Assembly: GCF_012271785.1 (NCBI RefSeq)
Contig: NZ_JAAWVT010000004.1
Coordinates: forward strand, 124,001 to 188,000
Direction of reading: 5' to 3'
From: Paeniglutamicibacter terrestris
GTDB taxonomy: Bacteria; Actinomycetota; Actinomycetes; Actinomycetales; Micrococcaceae
Length of the DNA stretch: 64,000 bases
Below are positions 38,635 through 47,961 of this stretch, in pieces (within the stretch, counting starts at the first letter, position 1; every line of letters begins with the position of its first letter). The position numbers were made by a program, and so were the translations under genes. Below the pieces are notes generated by a model. The model was not told where the DNA came from, ran no database searches, and was given only the letters and a program-made list of their open reading frames with translations.

Positions 38635-40046
38635 TCTCCAGCACGACCATCGCCGCAGTTCAGGAACCGCAGCGCATCCGTGGGCTTGAAATGCCATGGA
38701 ACAGAGTCATGGGGACCACCGACGGGCCTGCCGGTGCCGCACGAGCCCTGGGGCCCTGGCATCCGCAGGAATTCACGGCAGAATGTGTTGAGACGATTCC
38801 AGAAGTCGGCGGAATGAAGACCTTCTTATTCCGCCGCTCCGACGGTGCACCACTGGCATTTCGAGCCGGCCAGTATCTGAACATCGCCTTTCCCGTGAAT
38901 GGCGAGGAACAGGACCCGGTAGACCGCAGCTATTCGCTGTCCAGTTCACCTACCGAGCCGTGGACCTTTAGCGTCACGGTCAAGCGCGATCCGGCGGGGC
39001 TGGTCTCACCGTGGGTTCACGAAAACGTCAAGCCGGGCACGATCCTCGACATGCTCGGACCTGTCGGCGCCTTCCACCTACCCGACGCCGATAGACGGGC
39101 GCGATACCTCTTGCTGGCCGCAGGTGCCGGCATCACTCCCATCATGTCGATGCTGCGGACCATTCACTCCCTGCCGGGACAAGCCGACGTCGTAGTCCTC
39201 TATCACGGTGCCGAGGCCGGAGGCTTCGCCTTCCACCAGGAATTGGCATATATCGCCTCCGTTGATTCGCGTGTGAAAGTTTTCTACTCACTCGGCAATC
39301 GCAGCAAGTCAGAAGGATGGGAAGGGCTTACCGGAAGGCTAACCGCGGCAATGCTCGATGAGGTAGCCCCCGATGCCAACGGACGCCAGGTCTATGCCTG
39401 CGGCCCCGAGGGGTACCTGAACACCGCTACCGAACTCTTGAATGAAGTCGGCGTCGATGACACCTCCATTCACATGGAATTCTTCTCCGGAGACCGCCAG
39501 ACGATCCTCGAATACCAGGCGGAGATCGCGCTGGCAGTGGACATTGCCGAGGAAATCGCCGAAGAAATCGCGGAGTCGGCAGAAGATTACTACGAAGGCC
39601 AGCCCGTGGCGTTCGGACTCTATGAACCGGGCTATGACAACGAGGGAACCCTAGAAGCCACGGGCCTGCCGCTCGAAACGGTTGACTCGATCGAGGAGGA
39701 CTCCAATTCATCTTCCAGTGGTTCGGAAGAACTACCGGACGCCGGTTTGCCCGACATCTCGACGTTCGACTCCGTTGGCACGGGGAGCCTCACGTTGTCC
39801 TTCGTGCGAACCGGCATCAACGTGCGTATCGACCCCGAGGAACACATTCTCGGGGTGGCCAAACGGGCAGGTGTCAAGATCGGAGCGAACTGCCAGGAAG
39901 GCATGTGCGGATCCTGCAAAATCGTCAAGCTTTCCGGAGACGTGGAGATGAACCATCAGGGCGGTATCCGCGCCCGGGAAATCGAGGCGGGCAAGTTCCT
40001 TCCCTGCTGCTCGAGCGCACTGACCGATTTGGTCATCGATGCCTAA
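38631..40046 (+). CDS. gbcB: Glycine betaine demethylase, ferredoxin reductase subunit
   Basis: Encodes 471 residues, overlapping gbcA by ATGA. Residues 45-150 bind FAD (DRSYSLSSSP). Residues 155-280 bind NAD(P)H (LAAGAGITPIMSMLRTIHSL). The C-terminal 85 residues are a plant-type [2Fe-2S] ferredoxin with Cys421, Cys426, Cys429 and a fourth in PCCSS (459-460). Electrons go from NAD(P)H through FAD to GbcA. Between reductase and ferredoxin lies an acidic, Ser-rich linker of about 90 residues, longer than I expect for the family. Confidence 0.88.
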   Translation: MISSTTIAAVQEPQRIRGLEMPWNRVMGTTDGPAGAARALGPWHPQEFTAECVETIPEVGGMKTFLFRRSDGAPLAFRAGQYLNIAFPVNGEEQDPVDRSYSLSSSPTEPWTFSVTVKRDPAGLVSPWVHENVKPGTILDMLGPVGAFHLPDADRRARYLLLAAGAGITPIMSMLRTIHSLPGQADVVVLYHGAEAGGFAFHQELAYIASVDSRVKVFYSLGNRSKSEGWEGLTGRLTAAMLDEVAPDANGRQVYACGPEGYLNTATELLNEVGVDDTSIHMEFFSGDRQTILEYQAEIALAVDIAEEIAEEIAESAEDYYEGQPVAFGLYEPGYDNEGTLEATGLPLETVDSIEEDSNSSSSGSEELPDAGLPDISTFDSVGTGSLTLSFVRTGINVRIDPEEHILGVAKRAGVKIGANCQEGMCGSCKIVKLSGDVEMNHQGGIRAREIEAGKFLPCCSSALTDLVIDA

Positions 40047-40164
40047 CCGCGTCCCGCGCCCCCGTCTGCAAAGATCCAGAATCCGCACAGATCGGAGTGA
40101 ACTCCATGATGCAGTTGCAGCCAACGGCACTGCACTGAGCAATTGACCCAAAGTACTTCACCGA

Positions 40165-40200
40165 AACTTGCAATAACTACCTTCATAGGTAGTGTAGTGT
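40165..40200 (+). promoter_or_regulatory. Promoter with palindromic operator before fdhA
   Basis: TTGCAA (40169-40174) and TAGTGT (16-bp spacer) make a fair promoter pair. The spacer is filled by the perfect palindrome ACTACCT-TCAT-AGGTAGT (40176-40193). A regulator bound there would block RNA polymerase, so this is a likely operator, perhaps for the LysR or IclR protein in this region. Confidence 0.5.
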
Positions 40201-40248
40201 GACCAGCGTCACCGACCATGTTTGATCGCCACTCAAAGGAGCCATTCA

Positions 40249-41469
40249 ATGTCAGGTAATAAAGCCGTCGCCTATAAAGCGCCGGGAATCGTGGAAATCA
40301 TCGATACCCCGTTTCCCACTTTTGAACTTCAGGCCGGACCCGGCGTCAACCCCATCAACGTCGGCCGCAAGGTCCCTCACGGAGTCATCCTGCGCACCGT
40401 GAGCACCAACATCTGCGGCTCGGACCAGCACATGGTCCGCGGCCGCACCACCGCCCCTGCCGGATTGGTACTTGGGCACGAAATCACCGGTGAAGTCATC
40501 GAGACCGGACCCGACGTGGAGTTCATCAAGGTCGGGGACATCGTCTCGGTTCCCTTCAACATTTCCTGTGGTCGCTGCAGAAACTGTAAAGAGGGCAAGA
40601 CCGGAATCTGCCTGAACGTGAACCCGGACCGTCCAGGAAGCGCCTACGGCTATGTCGACATGGGCGGCTGGGTCGGAGGCCAAGCAGAGTTCGTTTTGGT
40701 CCCATATGCGGACTGGAACCTACTCAAGTTCCCGGACCGGGATCAGGCCCTGGAAAAGATCATGGACCTGACCATGCTCTCGGACATTCTCCCGACAGGA
40801 TTCCACGGAGCCGTCACCGCCGGCGTAGGCGTCGGCTCCACCGTTTATGTTGCCGGAGCCGGTCCCGTGGGACTCGCCGCGGCGGCCAGCGCCCATTTGT
40901 TGGGGGCTGCGGTGGTCATCGTGGGAGACCTCAACGAGGACCGCCTCGCCCAGGCAAGGTCCTTCGGCTGTGAAACCATCAACGTGGCCAAGGGCGACCC
41001 GGCCGACCAGATCGAGCAGATCCTCGGCGTGCGCGAAGTCGATTGCGGCATCGACGCCGTCGGCTTTGAGGCCCGCGGACACGGACACGGGGCCGGCGCG
41101 CAGGAAGCACCCGCAACCGTTCTGAATTCACTGATGGACATCACGGCCGCCGGTGGCTCCCTGGGGATCCCCGGACTCTATGTCACGGGCGACCCAGGAG
41201 CCGTCGACGAAGCGGCCCGGAAGGGAAGCCTGTCCCTATCTCTGGGTACCGGTTGGGCCAAGTCTCTCTCGTTCACGACGGGCCAGTGCCCGGTCATGAA
41301 GTACAACCGCCAGCTGATGATGGCCATCCTGCACGACAAGATTCAGATCGCCAAGGCGGTCAACGCCGAGGCCATTTCGCTCGAGGATGCACCGCGCGGG
41401 TATGCGGAGTTCGACGCCGGTGCGGCCACGAAGTATGTACTCAACCCAAACGGCTACCTCAACAACTAG
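40249..41469 (+). CDS. fdhA: Glutathione-independent formaldehyde dehydrogenase
   Basis: Encodes 406 residues; AAAGGAG precedes ATG 40249. A zinc-dependent medium-chain dehydrogenase: catalytic zinc segment ICGSDQHMVRGR and GHEITGEVIE, structural zinc cysteines in SCGRCRNCKEGKTGIC, NAD site VYVAGAGPVGLAAAASAHLL, and the family's long ending. It oxidises formaldehyde released by the betaine demethylase to formate. It is separated from gbcB by 200 bases with its own promoter-like sequence, and followed by a terminator. Confidence 0.92.
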   Translation: MSGNKAVAYKAPGIVEIIDTPFPTFELQAGPGVNPINVGRKVPHGVILRTVSTNICGSDQHMVRGRTTAPAGLVLGHEITGEVIETGPDVEFIKVGDIVSVPFNISCGRCRNCKEGKTGICLNVNPDRPGSAYGYVDMGGWVGGQAEFVLVPYADWNLLKFPDRDQALEKIMDLTMLSDILPTGFHGAVTAGVGVGSTVYVAGAGPVGLAAAASAHLLGAAVVIVGDLNEDRLAQARSFGCETINVAKGDPADQIEQILGVREVDCGIDAVGFEARGHGHGAGAQEAPATVLNSLMDITAAGGSLGIPGLYVTGDPGAVDEAARKGSLSLSLGTGWAKSLSFTTGQCPVMKYNRQLMMAILHDKIQIAKAVNAEAISLEDAPRGYAEFDAGAATKYVLNPNGYLNN

Positions 41470-41525
41470 CCCTCGGCCAAGGATCACGGGGGGCACCCCT
41501 CGAACCCCGCTCGGCAGCTCGGAGC

Positions 41526-41575
41526 GGCCGCTGCATCACCCAGTTCATCTGGGCTGTGCAGCGGCCCCTCTTTTT
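41526..41575 (+). terminator. Terminator after fdhA
   Basis: GGCCGCTGCA and TGCAGCGGCC (41526-41535, 41557-41566) form a 10-bp stem, with a smaller CCCAG/CTGGG hairpin inside the loop, followed by CCTCTTTTT. It ends the gbcA-gbcB-fdhA side. Confidence 0.85.
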
Positions 41576-41638
41576 AACGAAGAGCCCACCATGTGGGCAC
41601 ACATCGTCACCGTAATGTTGGAGCGGTGCTCCGGCGAA

Positions 41639-42499
41639 TCATCCGGCGGTGTAGCCCAACGACGCTCCGACGCGCAGCCCAGCCTGCTGAAGTCCTTCAA
41701 GTAGGCCTGGTTCTATTTCCGGGTCAAAGCGGAAGGCCGGGCCCGAGACGCTAATGGCTCCGACCACCGCGCCAAGGTGATTGCGCACCGGCACTGCCAC
41801 CGAGTTGATGCCTACCTCGAATTCCTCGCGGGCCTGAGCGTAGCCGTTCTTCACCACCTGCAACAGATCCTTTTCTAGGGCAGTCCTCGATCGGATGGTT
41901 TTGGCCGTGCGCTGAGGTAGCCCCGCAGCCTTCAGAATTCGTCCGCGTTCATCGGCGCCGAGCGCCGCCAGCAGGACCTTGCCGCTGGACGTCGCGTGCA
42001 GAGGCGTGAGGCTGCCCAGCCAGTCGTAGGTGGCAAGCGTCGAGGGGCCCATGGCTTGGTCTACGTTCACCGCATACTCCTCGCGTAGCACCGCGAGGTT
42101 GACCGTCTCCTTAAATTCCACCGCCAACTCTTCAAGGACCGGACGAGCCTCACCCACCAGAGAGAGTCGACCGGGAATGGTGCTGGCCAGCCGCAAAATA
42201 CCGAATCCCAGCTCAAACTTTCCGCGATTGGTGTTCTGCTGGACCATACCTCGGGCCTGCAACGAAGCCAAGAGCCGGGACGCCGTCGACTTGTGGATCT
42301 GAAGTTCCTCGGCGACGTCGCCGACACCTGAGCTTCCTTCTCGCCCAAGAATCTCCAAGATTGCCAGGGCTCTGTCCACGGATTGGACCACACCGGGTGC
42401 AGCATCGTCGTCGTCCGTTTCCGGAGGATGTGATTCATGGACTGCCACGGGTGTTCCGTCCTTCACGCTCAAATTTGTTCCGTCGTTTTCTTCCAGCAT
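41639..42499 (-). CDS. IclR-family transcriptional regulator
   Basis: Encodes 286 residues. An acidic leader of about 35 residues precedes the winged helix (SVDRALAILEILGREGSSGV then LQIHKSTASRLLASLQARG) and the GAF-like effector domain (LHATSSGKVLLAALG, GINSVAVPVRN). It is convergent with fdhA. IclR proteins often control degradation genes, so it may regulate the betaine genes. Start is uncertain; later in-frame starts would remove the acidic leader. Confidence 0.85.
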   Translation of the reverse strand: MLEENDGTNLSVKDGTPVAVHESHPPETDDDDAAPGVVQSVDRALAILEILGREGSSGVGDVAEELQIHKSTASRLLASLQARGMVQQNTNRGKFELGFGILRLASTIPGRLSLVGEARPVLEELAVEFKETVNLAVLREEYAVNVDQAMGPSTLATYDWLGSLTPLHATSSGKVLLAALGADERGRILKAAGLPQRTAKTIRSRTALEKDLLQVVKNGYAQAREEFEVGINSVAVPVRNHLGAVVGAISVSGPAFRFDPEIEPGLLEGLQQAGLRVGASLGYTAG

Positions 42500-42541
42500 A
42501 GGCGCTGACTTGATGCGACCTCTCGCCTCAGGCCGCTACGA

Positions 42542-43642
42542 CTAGGCGATACGAGTACCGGAGGAGAGCTTCCCCGCCGGAGTCTTCAACTTATTGCGTC
42601 CCGCTGCCACGATGCCGCCGACAAACAGCGCTTGGATGCCCAAGCCCAGCGGCCACAGTGGTGTTGACGTCGGCAGGGTCATGTCGCTCTTGACTCCGTT
42701 CAGGCAGGGCATGAGATATTCGGGCCCCGCCTGTGACATGCGGACTCCATCGCTGATGGCCCCCATCGGACCGGCCGAAGAATTCATTTCATCGTCTCCC
42801 GGTGGTGGCGGAACCCTTGGCGCCGCGTCTGCCACCACCACGAATGGGTTCGCTGCCAACAGCCATGTGATGCGATCGGTGGCAAAGGTTTCCTGCGGGT
42901 AGACACGAGATTCACAGGTGTAAGCGTCCTGGTCCCACTCGCCGTAGTATTCGTCGCCCATGTATTCCTCGGGCCAAACTTGGTTCGAGATTTGAACCTC
43001 AGTTTTCACCAATTGCATGCTCAGCCCGTAGGCGATCAGTGTTCCCAAGCCGAGCAGGGCCACCAGCAGGTAGGTGACCATCACGGCAAAAAGTGTGCGA
43101 TTAGCCAGTGCCGATACCCCTACACCCAGCGCGCAGACCATGGCCAGTTCGAGAGCGAGCATGCCCAGGAGCACCGGCGCTCCCGGAAGATACACATCCC
43201 CATAGGTCATGGCCCATCCGATCAGCGGAATCGTCACCACCAGGAATCCCAGTGAGGCCACCCACGATGCTAACCATTTGCCCCACATCAGTTGACCGGG
43301 GGTTAGCAGCGTATTTTGCAGAATCGCCAACGTCCCGCTGGCTCTGTCGCCGGTGATCGAATTGGCGCTCAGAGCCGGAGCGATGAGCATGCCAAAGAAA
43401 AGCACAAAGGCGATGACCAATTCAAACATCACTTGCCCCGGGCCGAACTCATCCACGCCAACGCTCAGCGCAGCGAGGCCCACCACGGCGGCGACCACCA
43501 CGAACCAGATTCCGAGCATGATGTACCAACCTCGGTTGCGGATCCGCTGTCGGATTTCCAATCCAAAGATGGTGCCAATGCCGGAAAGATATCCCAGGGT
43601 AGGCGCGCTTCCCGCGGGCCGCTGGTCGGTGGAGATACTCAT
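42542..43642 (-). CDS. ABC-2 type transporter permease
   Basis: Encodes 366 residues with about six membrane segments, for example YIMLGIWFVVVAAVVGLAAL and VMFELVIAFVLFFGMLIAPA, and a large outside loop (residues 220-310) with Glu/Tyr-rich sequence. Conserved NSITGDRASGTLAILQNTLL is typical of ABC-2 permeases. Coupled to its ATPase by an ATGA overlap. Substrate unknown; candidates are peptides, lipids or drugs. Confidence 0.85.
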   Translation of the reverse strand: MSISTDQRPAGSAPTLGYLSGIGTIFGLEIRQRIRNRGWYIMLGIWFVVVAAVVGLAALSVGVDEFGPGQVMFELVIAFVLFFGMLIAPALSANSITGDRASGTLAILQNTLLTPGQLMWGKWLASWVASLGFLVVTIPLIGWAMTYGDVYLPGAPVLLGMLALELAMVCALGVGVSALANRTLFAVMVTYLLVALLGLGTLIAYGLSMQLVKTEVQISNQVWPEEYMGDEYYGEWDQDAYTCESRVYPQETFATDRITWLLAANPFVVVADAAPRVPPPPGDDEMNSSAGPMGAISDGVRMSQAGPEYLMPCLNGVKSDMTLPTSTPLWPLGLGIQALFVGGIVAAGRNKLKTPAGKLSSGTRIA

Positions 43643-44661
43643 GGCATTTCATCCTCAAGGCTCAGGTAGGTCTCTTCGAGCAGACCCGATGACGGGGCAA
43701 AGGCGGTGACCGGAACACCTGCCGCAACAAGGCTTGCTAGCAAGGCCGCAGCTTGAGTTTCCCCTGCCACCTTGACCTTGGCGTCTCCACCCACATTTTC
43801 GAAATTCGAAACGTATACGGCATCAACATTGCCGGCCTCCAATGCACGTCGCAGCGCGGGGAGATCCAAGCTTGTGACCGTGTAATTGCGTCCCTGGGTC
43901 CCGGCCTCGTCGAGCCGCTGGCTGCGTACCGAACGCCCCTTGGTCAAAAACACCGCGGAGTCGGCCATCTCGTCGAGTTCAACCAGCACATGAGAGCTGA
44001 TCACCACGGTCTTTCCGCTGGTGGCCAGCTGGCGCAACAAAGTGCGCAGCTGGACCCGAGCACCTGGGTCTAGCCCGCTGGCCGGCTCGTCAAGCAGCAA
44101 CACCTCGGGATCGTTGATCAAGGCTCTGGCCAGTGAAAGACGCTGCGATTGTCCGCGCGAAAGCACTCGGGCCGGCGTGTCAGCCAACTCGGTGAGGTTC
44201 ACGATTTCCAGTAGTTCGCCGGCACGGATGCGAGCCGTCGCTTTGTTTAGGCCGTAGAGCGCGCCCATGGTGACGAGGATTTCGCGGCTGGTCAAGGCTT
44301 CCCATACGCCCAAGGTGTCGGGCATCCAGCCCAGTCGAGCACGGGCCGCACGTGGATCCTTTATCGGATCAATGCCGTGGATCCTAATGGTTCCGGCATC
44401 GGGGCGAAGTAGGGACGCCAGCATCAAGAGCAAGGTGGTCTTGCCCGAGCCATTGGGACCAATTAAGGCTGTCACCTCGCCGGGAGCGGCATGAAAATCA
44501 ATGTTCTTCACAGCACTTACGGAACCGAATGATCGAGCCAGTCCCAGCGCTGTGATTCCAGTGGCTCCGCCCGGAAGCTTCTCGGGTTCTCGTTCCGAGC
44601 CGGTGGTCATTGTTTTCATGGGCTTTCCCGCTTCTTGCCCCTGAGCAGGTACCTGTTCCAT
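43639..44661 (-). CDS. ABC transporter ATP-binding protein
   Basis: Encodes about 340 residues. Walker A is LIGPNGSGKTTLLLM, the signature is LSRGQSQRLSLARALI, Walker B is EVLLLDEPASGLDPG and the switch His is in VVISSHVLVELDE. A C-terminal 80-residue domain follows, as in exporters of the CcmA/NatA type. Starts at 44661 or 44619 are both possible. It powers the permease encoded downstream. Confidence 0.88.
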   Translation of the reverse strand: MEQVPAQGQEAGKPMKTMTTGSEREPEKLPGGATGITALGLARSFGSVSAVKNIDFHAAPGEVTALIGPNGSGKTTLLLMLASLLRPDAGTIRIHGIDPIKDPRAARARLGWMPDTLGVWEALTSREILVTMGALYGLNKATARIRAGELLEIVNLTELADTPARVLSRGQSQRLSLARALINDPEVLLLDEPASGLDPGARVQLRTLLRQLATSGKTVVISSHVLVELDEMADSAVFLTKGRSVRSQRLDEAGTQGRNYTVTSLDLPALRRALEAGNVDAVYVSNFENVGGDAKVKVAGETQAAALLASLVAAGVPVTAFAPSSGLLEETYLSLEDEMP

Positions 44662-44941
44662 AGTTCTCAAGCTACGCAATGCCCTAGGTCAAGTCACGCT
44701 TTTGGCGGATCCGTTACCAAAGAGCCGCATTGGGCGGTACACCTGCGACGGCTACCCCAAGCTCTGTGATTCCCCTGACCCTAAACCGAGCATTTAGACC
44801 AGCCGAGGTCCGCTATATGACCTAGAACGGTCACGCATTGGGGTTTTGGTTCATCACAATGGCTAAAATGGGAACGGCGCCGGCTTCCGCCGCGCCCATC
44901 TTTCCGTATCTTCGTAACCGTCCCATGGAGTGTGCTGACGC

Positions 44942-46228
44942 ATGAGCCTGATTGTCCAGAAATTCGGCGGATCCTCCGTTTCAGATGCCGCGGGCATCAA
45001 ACGTGTTGCCCGTCGAATTATTGACACCAAGTCCGCCGGCCACGACGTCGTCGTGGTTGTATCCGCCATGGGCGACACCACCGATGAGCTTCTTGACCTT
45101 GCCGGGCAGCTGACCGAGGATGCCCCCTCACGTGAAATGGACATGTTGTTGTCCGCCGGCGAGCGCATTTCCATGGCGCTGCTGGCCATGGCCATCGATG
45201 GTCTGGGCGCCAAGGCCGCATCCTTCACCGGTTCGCAGGCCGGCATGGTGACCGATGCCATCCACGGCAAGGCCCGCATTATTGAGGTCTCCCCCCAACG
45301 CGTGCGTCGAGCTATCGACCGCGGCTATGTGGCGATTGTCGCCGGCTTCCAGGGCGTCAGCAAAGAATCAAACGACATCACCACCATGGGTCGCGGTGGT
45401 TCCGACACCACCGCCGTGGCTTTGGCCGCCGCATTGGGCGCGGATGTCTGCGAGATTTACACCGACGTTGATGGGATTTACACCGCGGATCCCCGCGTTG
45501 TCTCCACCGCCCGCAAGATCGACACCATCTCCAGCGAGGAAATGCTGGAGATGGCGGCTTCGGGCGCCAAGATTCTGCACCTGCGTTGCGTTGAATACGC
45601 CCGCCGTTTTGGGGTCCCGCTTCATGTCCGCTCCTCGTTTAGCACCAATGAGGGAACATGGGTCATGCCCAGTCCCGACGACCAAATCAAGATTCAAGAG
45701 GGAGAACCCTTGGAACAGCCAATCATTTCCGGTGTCGCTCACGACCGATCCGAAGCCAAGGTCACCATCGTCGGCGTCCCCGACATCCCGGGCAAGGCCG
45801 CCCAGATCTTCCGCGTCATTGCTGGTGCACACGCCAACATCGACATGATCGTCCAGAACATCTCAACCTCCGGTTCTGGACGCACCGACATTTCCTTCAC
45901 TCTTCCGATGGTTGATGGCAAGCACGTGAAGGAAGCTTTGCGAGATGCCCAGGAAGAAATCGGCTTCGCGGATATTGCCTACAACGAAAACGTTGGCAAG
46001 CTCTCCCTCATTGGCGCAGGCATGCGTTCCAACCCGGGGGTCTCCTTCACGTTCTTCGAGGCGCTTCACCAGGCCGGTGTGAATGTGGACATGATTTCCA
46101 CCTCGGAAATTCGCATTTCCATCGTCACCGATGCCAACAAGCTGGATGACGCGGTCAGGGCCATCCACGCCGCCTTCGATCTTGACGTGGAGGACGAAGC
46201 TACCGTCTACGGTGGAACCGGCCGCTAA
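44942..46228 (+). CDS. lysC: Aspartate kinase
   Basis: Encodes 428 residues. The kinase domain has SLIVQKFGGSSVSDAAGIKR at the start and GRGGSDTTAVALAAAL. Two ACT domains follow from residue 270 (VTIVGVPDIPGKAAQIFRVI and KLSLIGAGMRSNPGVSFTFF). It phosphorylates aspartate, the first step to lysine, threonine, methionine and diaminopimelate, and is probably feedback-controlled by lysine plus threonine as in corynebacteria. An in-frame ATG at 45665 with GAGGGA 9 bases upstream could start the regulatory beta subunit. The asd gene that often follows lysC is missing here. Confidence 0.97.
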   Translation: MSLIVQKFGGSSVSDAAGIKRVARRIIDTKSAGHDVVVVVSAMGDTTDELLDLAGQLTEDAPSREMDMLLSAGERISMALLAMAIDGLGAKAASFTGSQAGMVTDAIHGKARIIEVSPQRVRRAIDRGYVAIVAGFQGVSKESNDITTMGRGGSDTTAVALAAALGADVCEIYTDVDGIYTADPRVVSTARKIDTISSEEMLEMAASGAKILHLRCVEYARRFGVPLHVRSSFSTNEGTWVMPSPDDQIKIQEGEPLEQPIISGVAHDRSEAKVTIVGVPDIPGKAAQIFRVIAGAHANIDMIVQNISTSGSGRTDISFTLPMVDGKHVKEALRDAQEEIGFADIAYNENVGKLSLIGAGMRSNPGVSFTFFEALHQAGVNVDMISTSEIRISIVTDANKLDDAVRAIHAAFDLDVEDEATVYGGTGR

Positions 46229-46250
46229 GATCAGTCTTTCGTCATGGCGC

Positions 46251-46312
46251 GGTCCATGGCGCTAAGGACTCCCACCTAGGTGCGGTTCTTAGCGTCATGG
46301 ACCATTTCTGTT
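46251..46312 (+). terminator. Terminator after lysC
   Basis: GGTCCATGGCGCTAAG pairs with CTTAGCGTCATGGACC (46251-46266, 46288-46303) with one mismatch and a central loop containing CCTAGG, followed by ATTTCTGTT. It separates lysC from the convergent HNH gene. Confidence 0.75.
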
Positions 46313-46352
46313 AAGTAGGCAGAACAGTGCCCCGAACGCACTGGTGCACAGC

Positions 46353-47771
46353 TTATGCGGCGGGAGTTCCGGGCAGTGCCGGTGCGGTAGAGGTGTAAAC
46401 CGCTCCGGTAGGCGTGGTGATTTCGATGGTATGACGACCACCGGTCTCAATCACTTTTTCCTCCCACCCTTCTTGCTCCTTGGTCTGATTACATGCCCCG
46501 CAGCGCCCCGAGCCATTTACCGCGCTGGTCGCTCCCCCTCGAGCATGTTGCACCACGTGATCAAAGTGTTTGATCGGTGCGTTGCAATAGGGAGTGCGAC
46601 AGTACTGGTCACGAATCCGGATGAACTCTTTGAGGTTCTTAGGGAATGAGCGGGAACTAGAATCCATAGCCAGCAACTCCCCCGTCTGCGGATGCGTATA
46701 GAGCCGCCGCAGGGATACCTGAGCCCGATACCACGCATGATCCGGAGCCTCCGAACCCTTGATGACGGCTCGTGCCCAGGTCGCTGGCACCGTTCCATAC
46801 CCCTGAAGGTAAGCCGGTTCACCGCTTCCCTGGTAGAGCGTGCGATCGGTCATCACCAGATTCACCATCACCTGCGTGCCCTGGGCCGGGTCTCTGCCGG
46901 TGAGGCGATCGACCGCCAGATCAGCCATGATCTGATTCAGGGACCGGGGATCCCCGCCGACCTTCAAACTCGCGGCATCCTTCATCAGTGTCTGGCGGAT
47001 CGCCAAACCATCTTGTACCGAGAACATGCCCGAGAGTTGCATCATCCCATCACGGGCAGGGTACAACGAGCAATAGCGCTGGGCGTTAGCTTGTTCCATG
47101 CGGCTGAGTGCATCGGAGCTGTCATAGAGAAACGAGAGCCGCCGGACCTCATCTTCTAAGGCCCGAGAACAGATTCCATCCAGGGCCTGCGGATCGCGTA
47201 AGAGGTCCTGGTCAACGGCTTCGCAGTGCTCAGCGGAGAGATGCTCGGTGTTTTTCACGATGATCTGGGCTTGAGCCCAGCTAATCTGCCCGGCAAGGAG
47301 GGCTGCGAGGGTGAATTGCAGATGCGCGACCAAGCGGCGGGAGTAGGCGAGGAAGGAGCGTCCTTGGTCTGGGGATTCTCGGCGTGCCAACGCGATTTGG
47401 GAACCGACACCGTAGGAGGGGTTGTTTTCCCGTACTCCGGCGTCGGTGCGTTGGGTGATCACGTCCGCTTCGAAGAGGGTCGCGGATAGGACTTGCGCTC
47501 CAGCGGCGGCCCCCTTGATCTCTTCGAGTCTTCCCAAGATCTCGTGATGTTCCTTGGCGTTGCCGCTGAGTTCAAGCAGCGCCAGGGAGCGGCGCATGTA
47601 GTCCAAGAAGCAGAGGTCTTCGGTGTGGCTGCGGCCCGGGACCGGGACAACCACACCCTGGATCTCAACAACAGTCTCGACCTCGAGTGTGGCGGTAATA
47701 GTAGGGGTTGGGAGTGTTTCTTCGTTGGGAGGTTCGTGTAGTGAATCTCCGCTGGGATATTCTTCGAACAT
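46353..47771 (-). CDS. DUF222/HNH endonuclease-domain protein (second copy)
   Basis: Encodes 472 residues. The helical DUF222 region spans residues 50-330 (TLAALLAGQISWAQAQIIVK). The C-terminal HNH motif is DQYCRTPYCNAPIKHFDHVV, then RGGATSAVNGSGRCGACNQT. Compared with the protein at 23210 it shares the plan but little sequence, so it is not a recent duplicate. Biological role unknown. Confidence 0.85.
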   Translation of the reverse strand: MFEEYPSGDSLHEPPNEETLPTPTITATLEVETVVEIQGVVVPVPGRSHTEDLCFLDYMRRSLALLELSGNAKEHHEILGRLEEIKGAAAGAQVLSATLFEADVITQRTDAGVRENNPSYGVGSQIALARRESPDQGRSFLAYSRRLVAHLQFTLAALLAGQISWAQAQIIVKNTEHLSAEHCEAVDQDLLRDPQALDGICSRALEDEVRRLSFLYDSSDALSRMEQANAQRYCSLYPARDGMMQLSGMFSVQDGLAIRQTLMKDAASLKVGGDPRSLNQIMADLAVDRLTGRDPAQGTQVMVNLVMTDRTLYQGSGEPAYLQGYGTVPATWARAVIKGSEAPDHAWYRAQVSLRRLYTHPQTGELLAMDSSSRSFPKNLKEFIRIRDQYCRTPYCNAPIKHFDHVVQHARGGATSAVNGSGRCGACNQTKEQEGWEEKVIETGGRHTIEITTPTGAVYTSTAPALPGTPAA

Positions 47772-47961
47772 ATCTCCATTCTACGCCGGGGATCCCTCGT
47801 TTTGTGAGGTGCTGGGCAGTGGTGGATAACTTCTCATGGCAGGTCAGGTGTGCTTTTGGTTTATCCACAGTGCGGCGCTGACCCCTCGACAAAACCATCG
47901 AGACCGGGGCTACCATGCTCAGAAATTGAGCCTTTCTCGCGCACCCAGCGATAATGGATTA

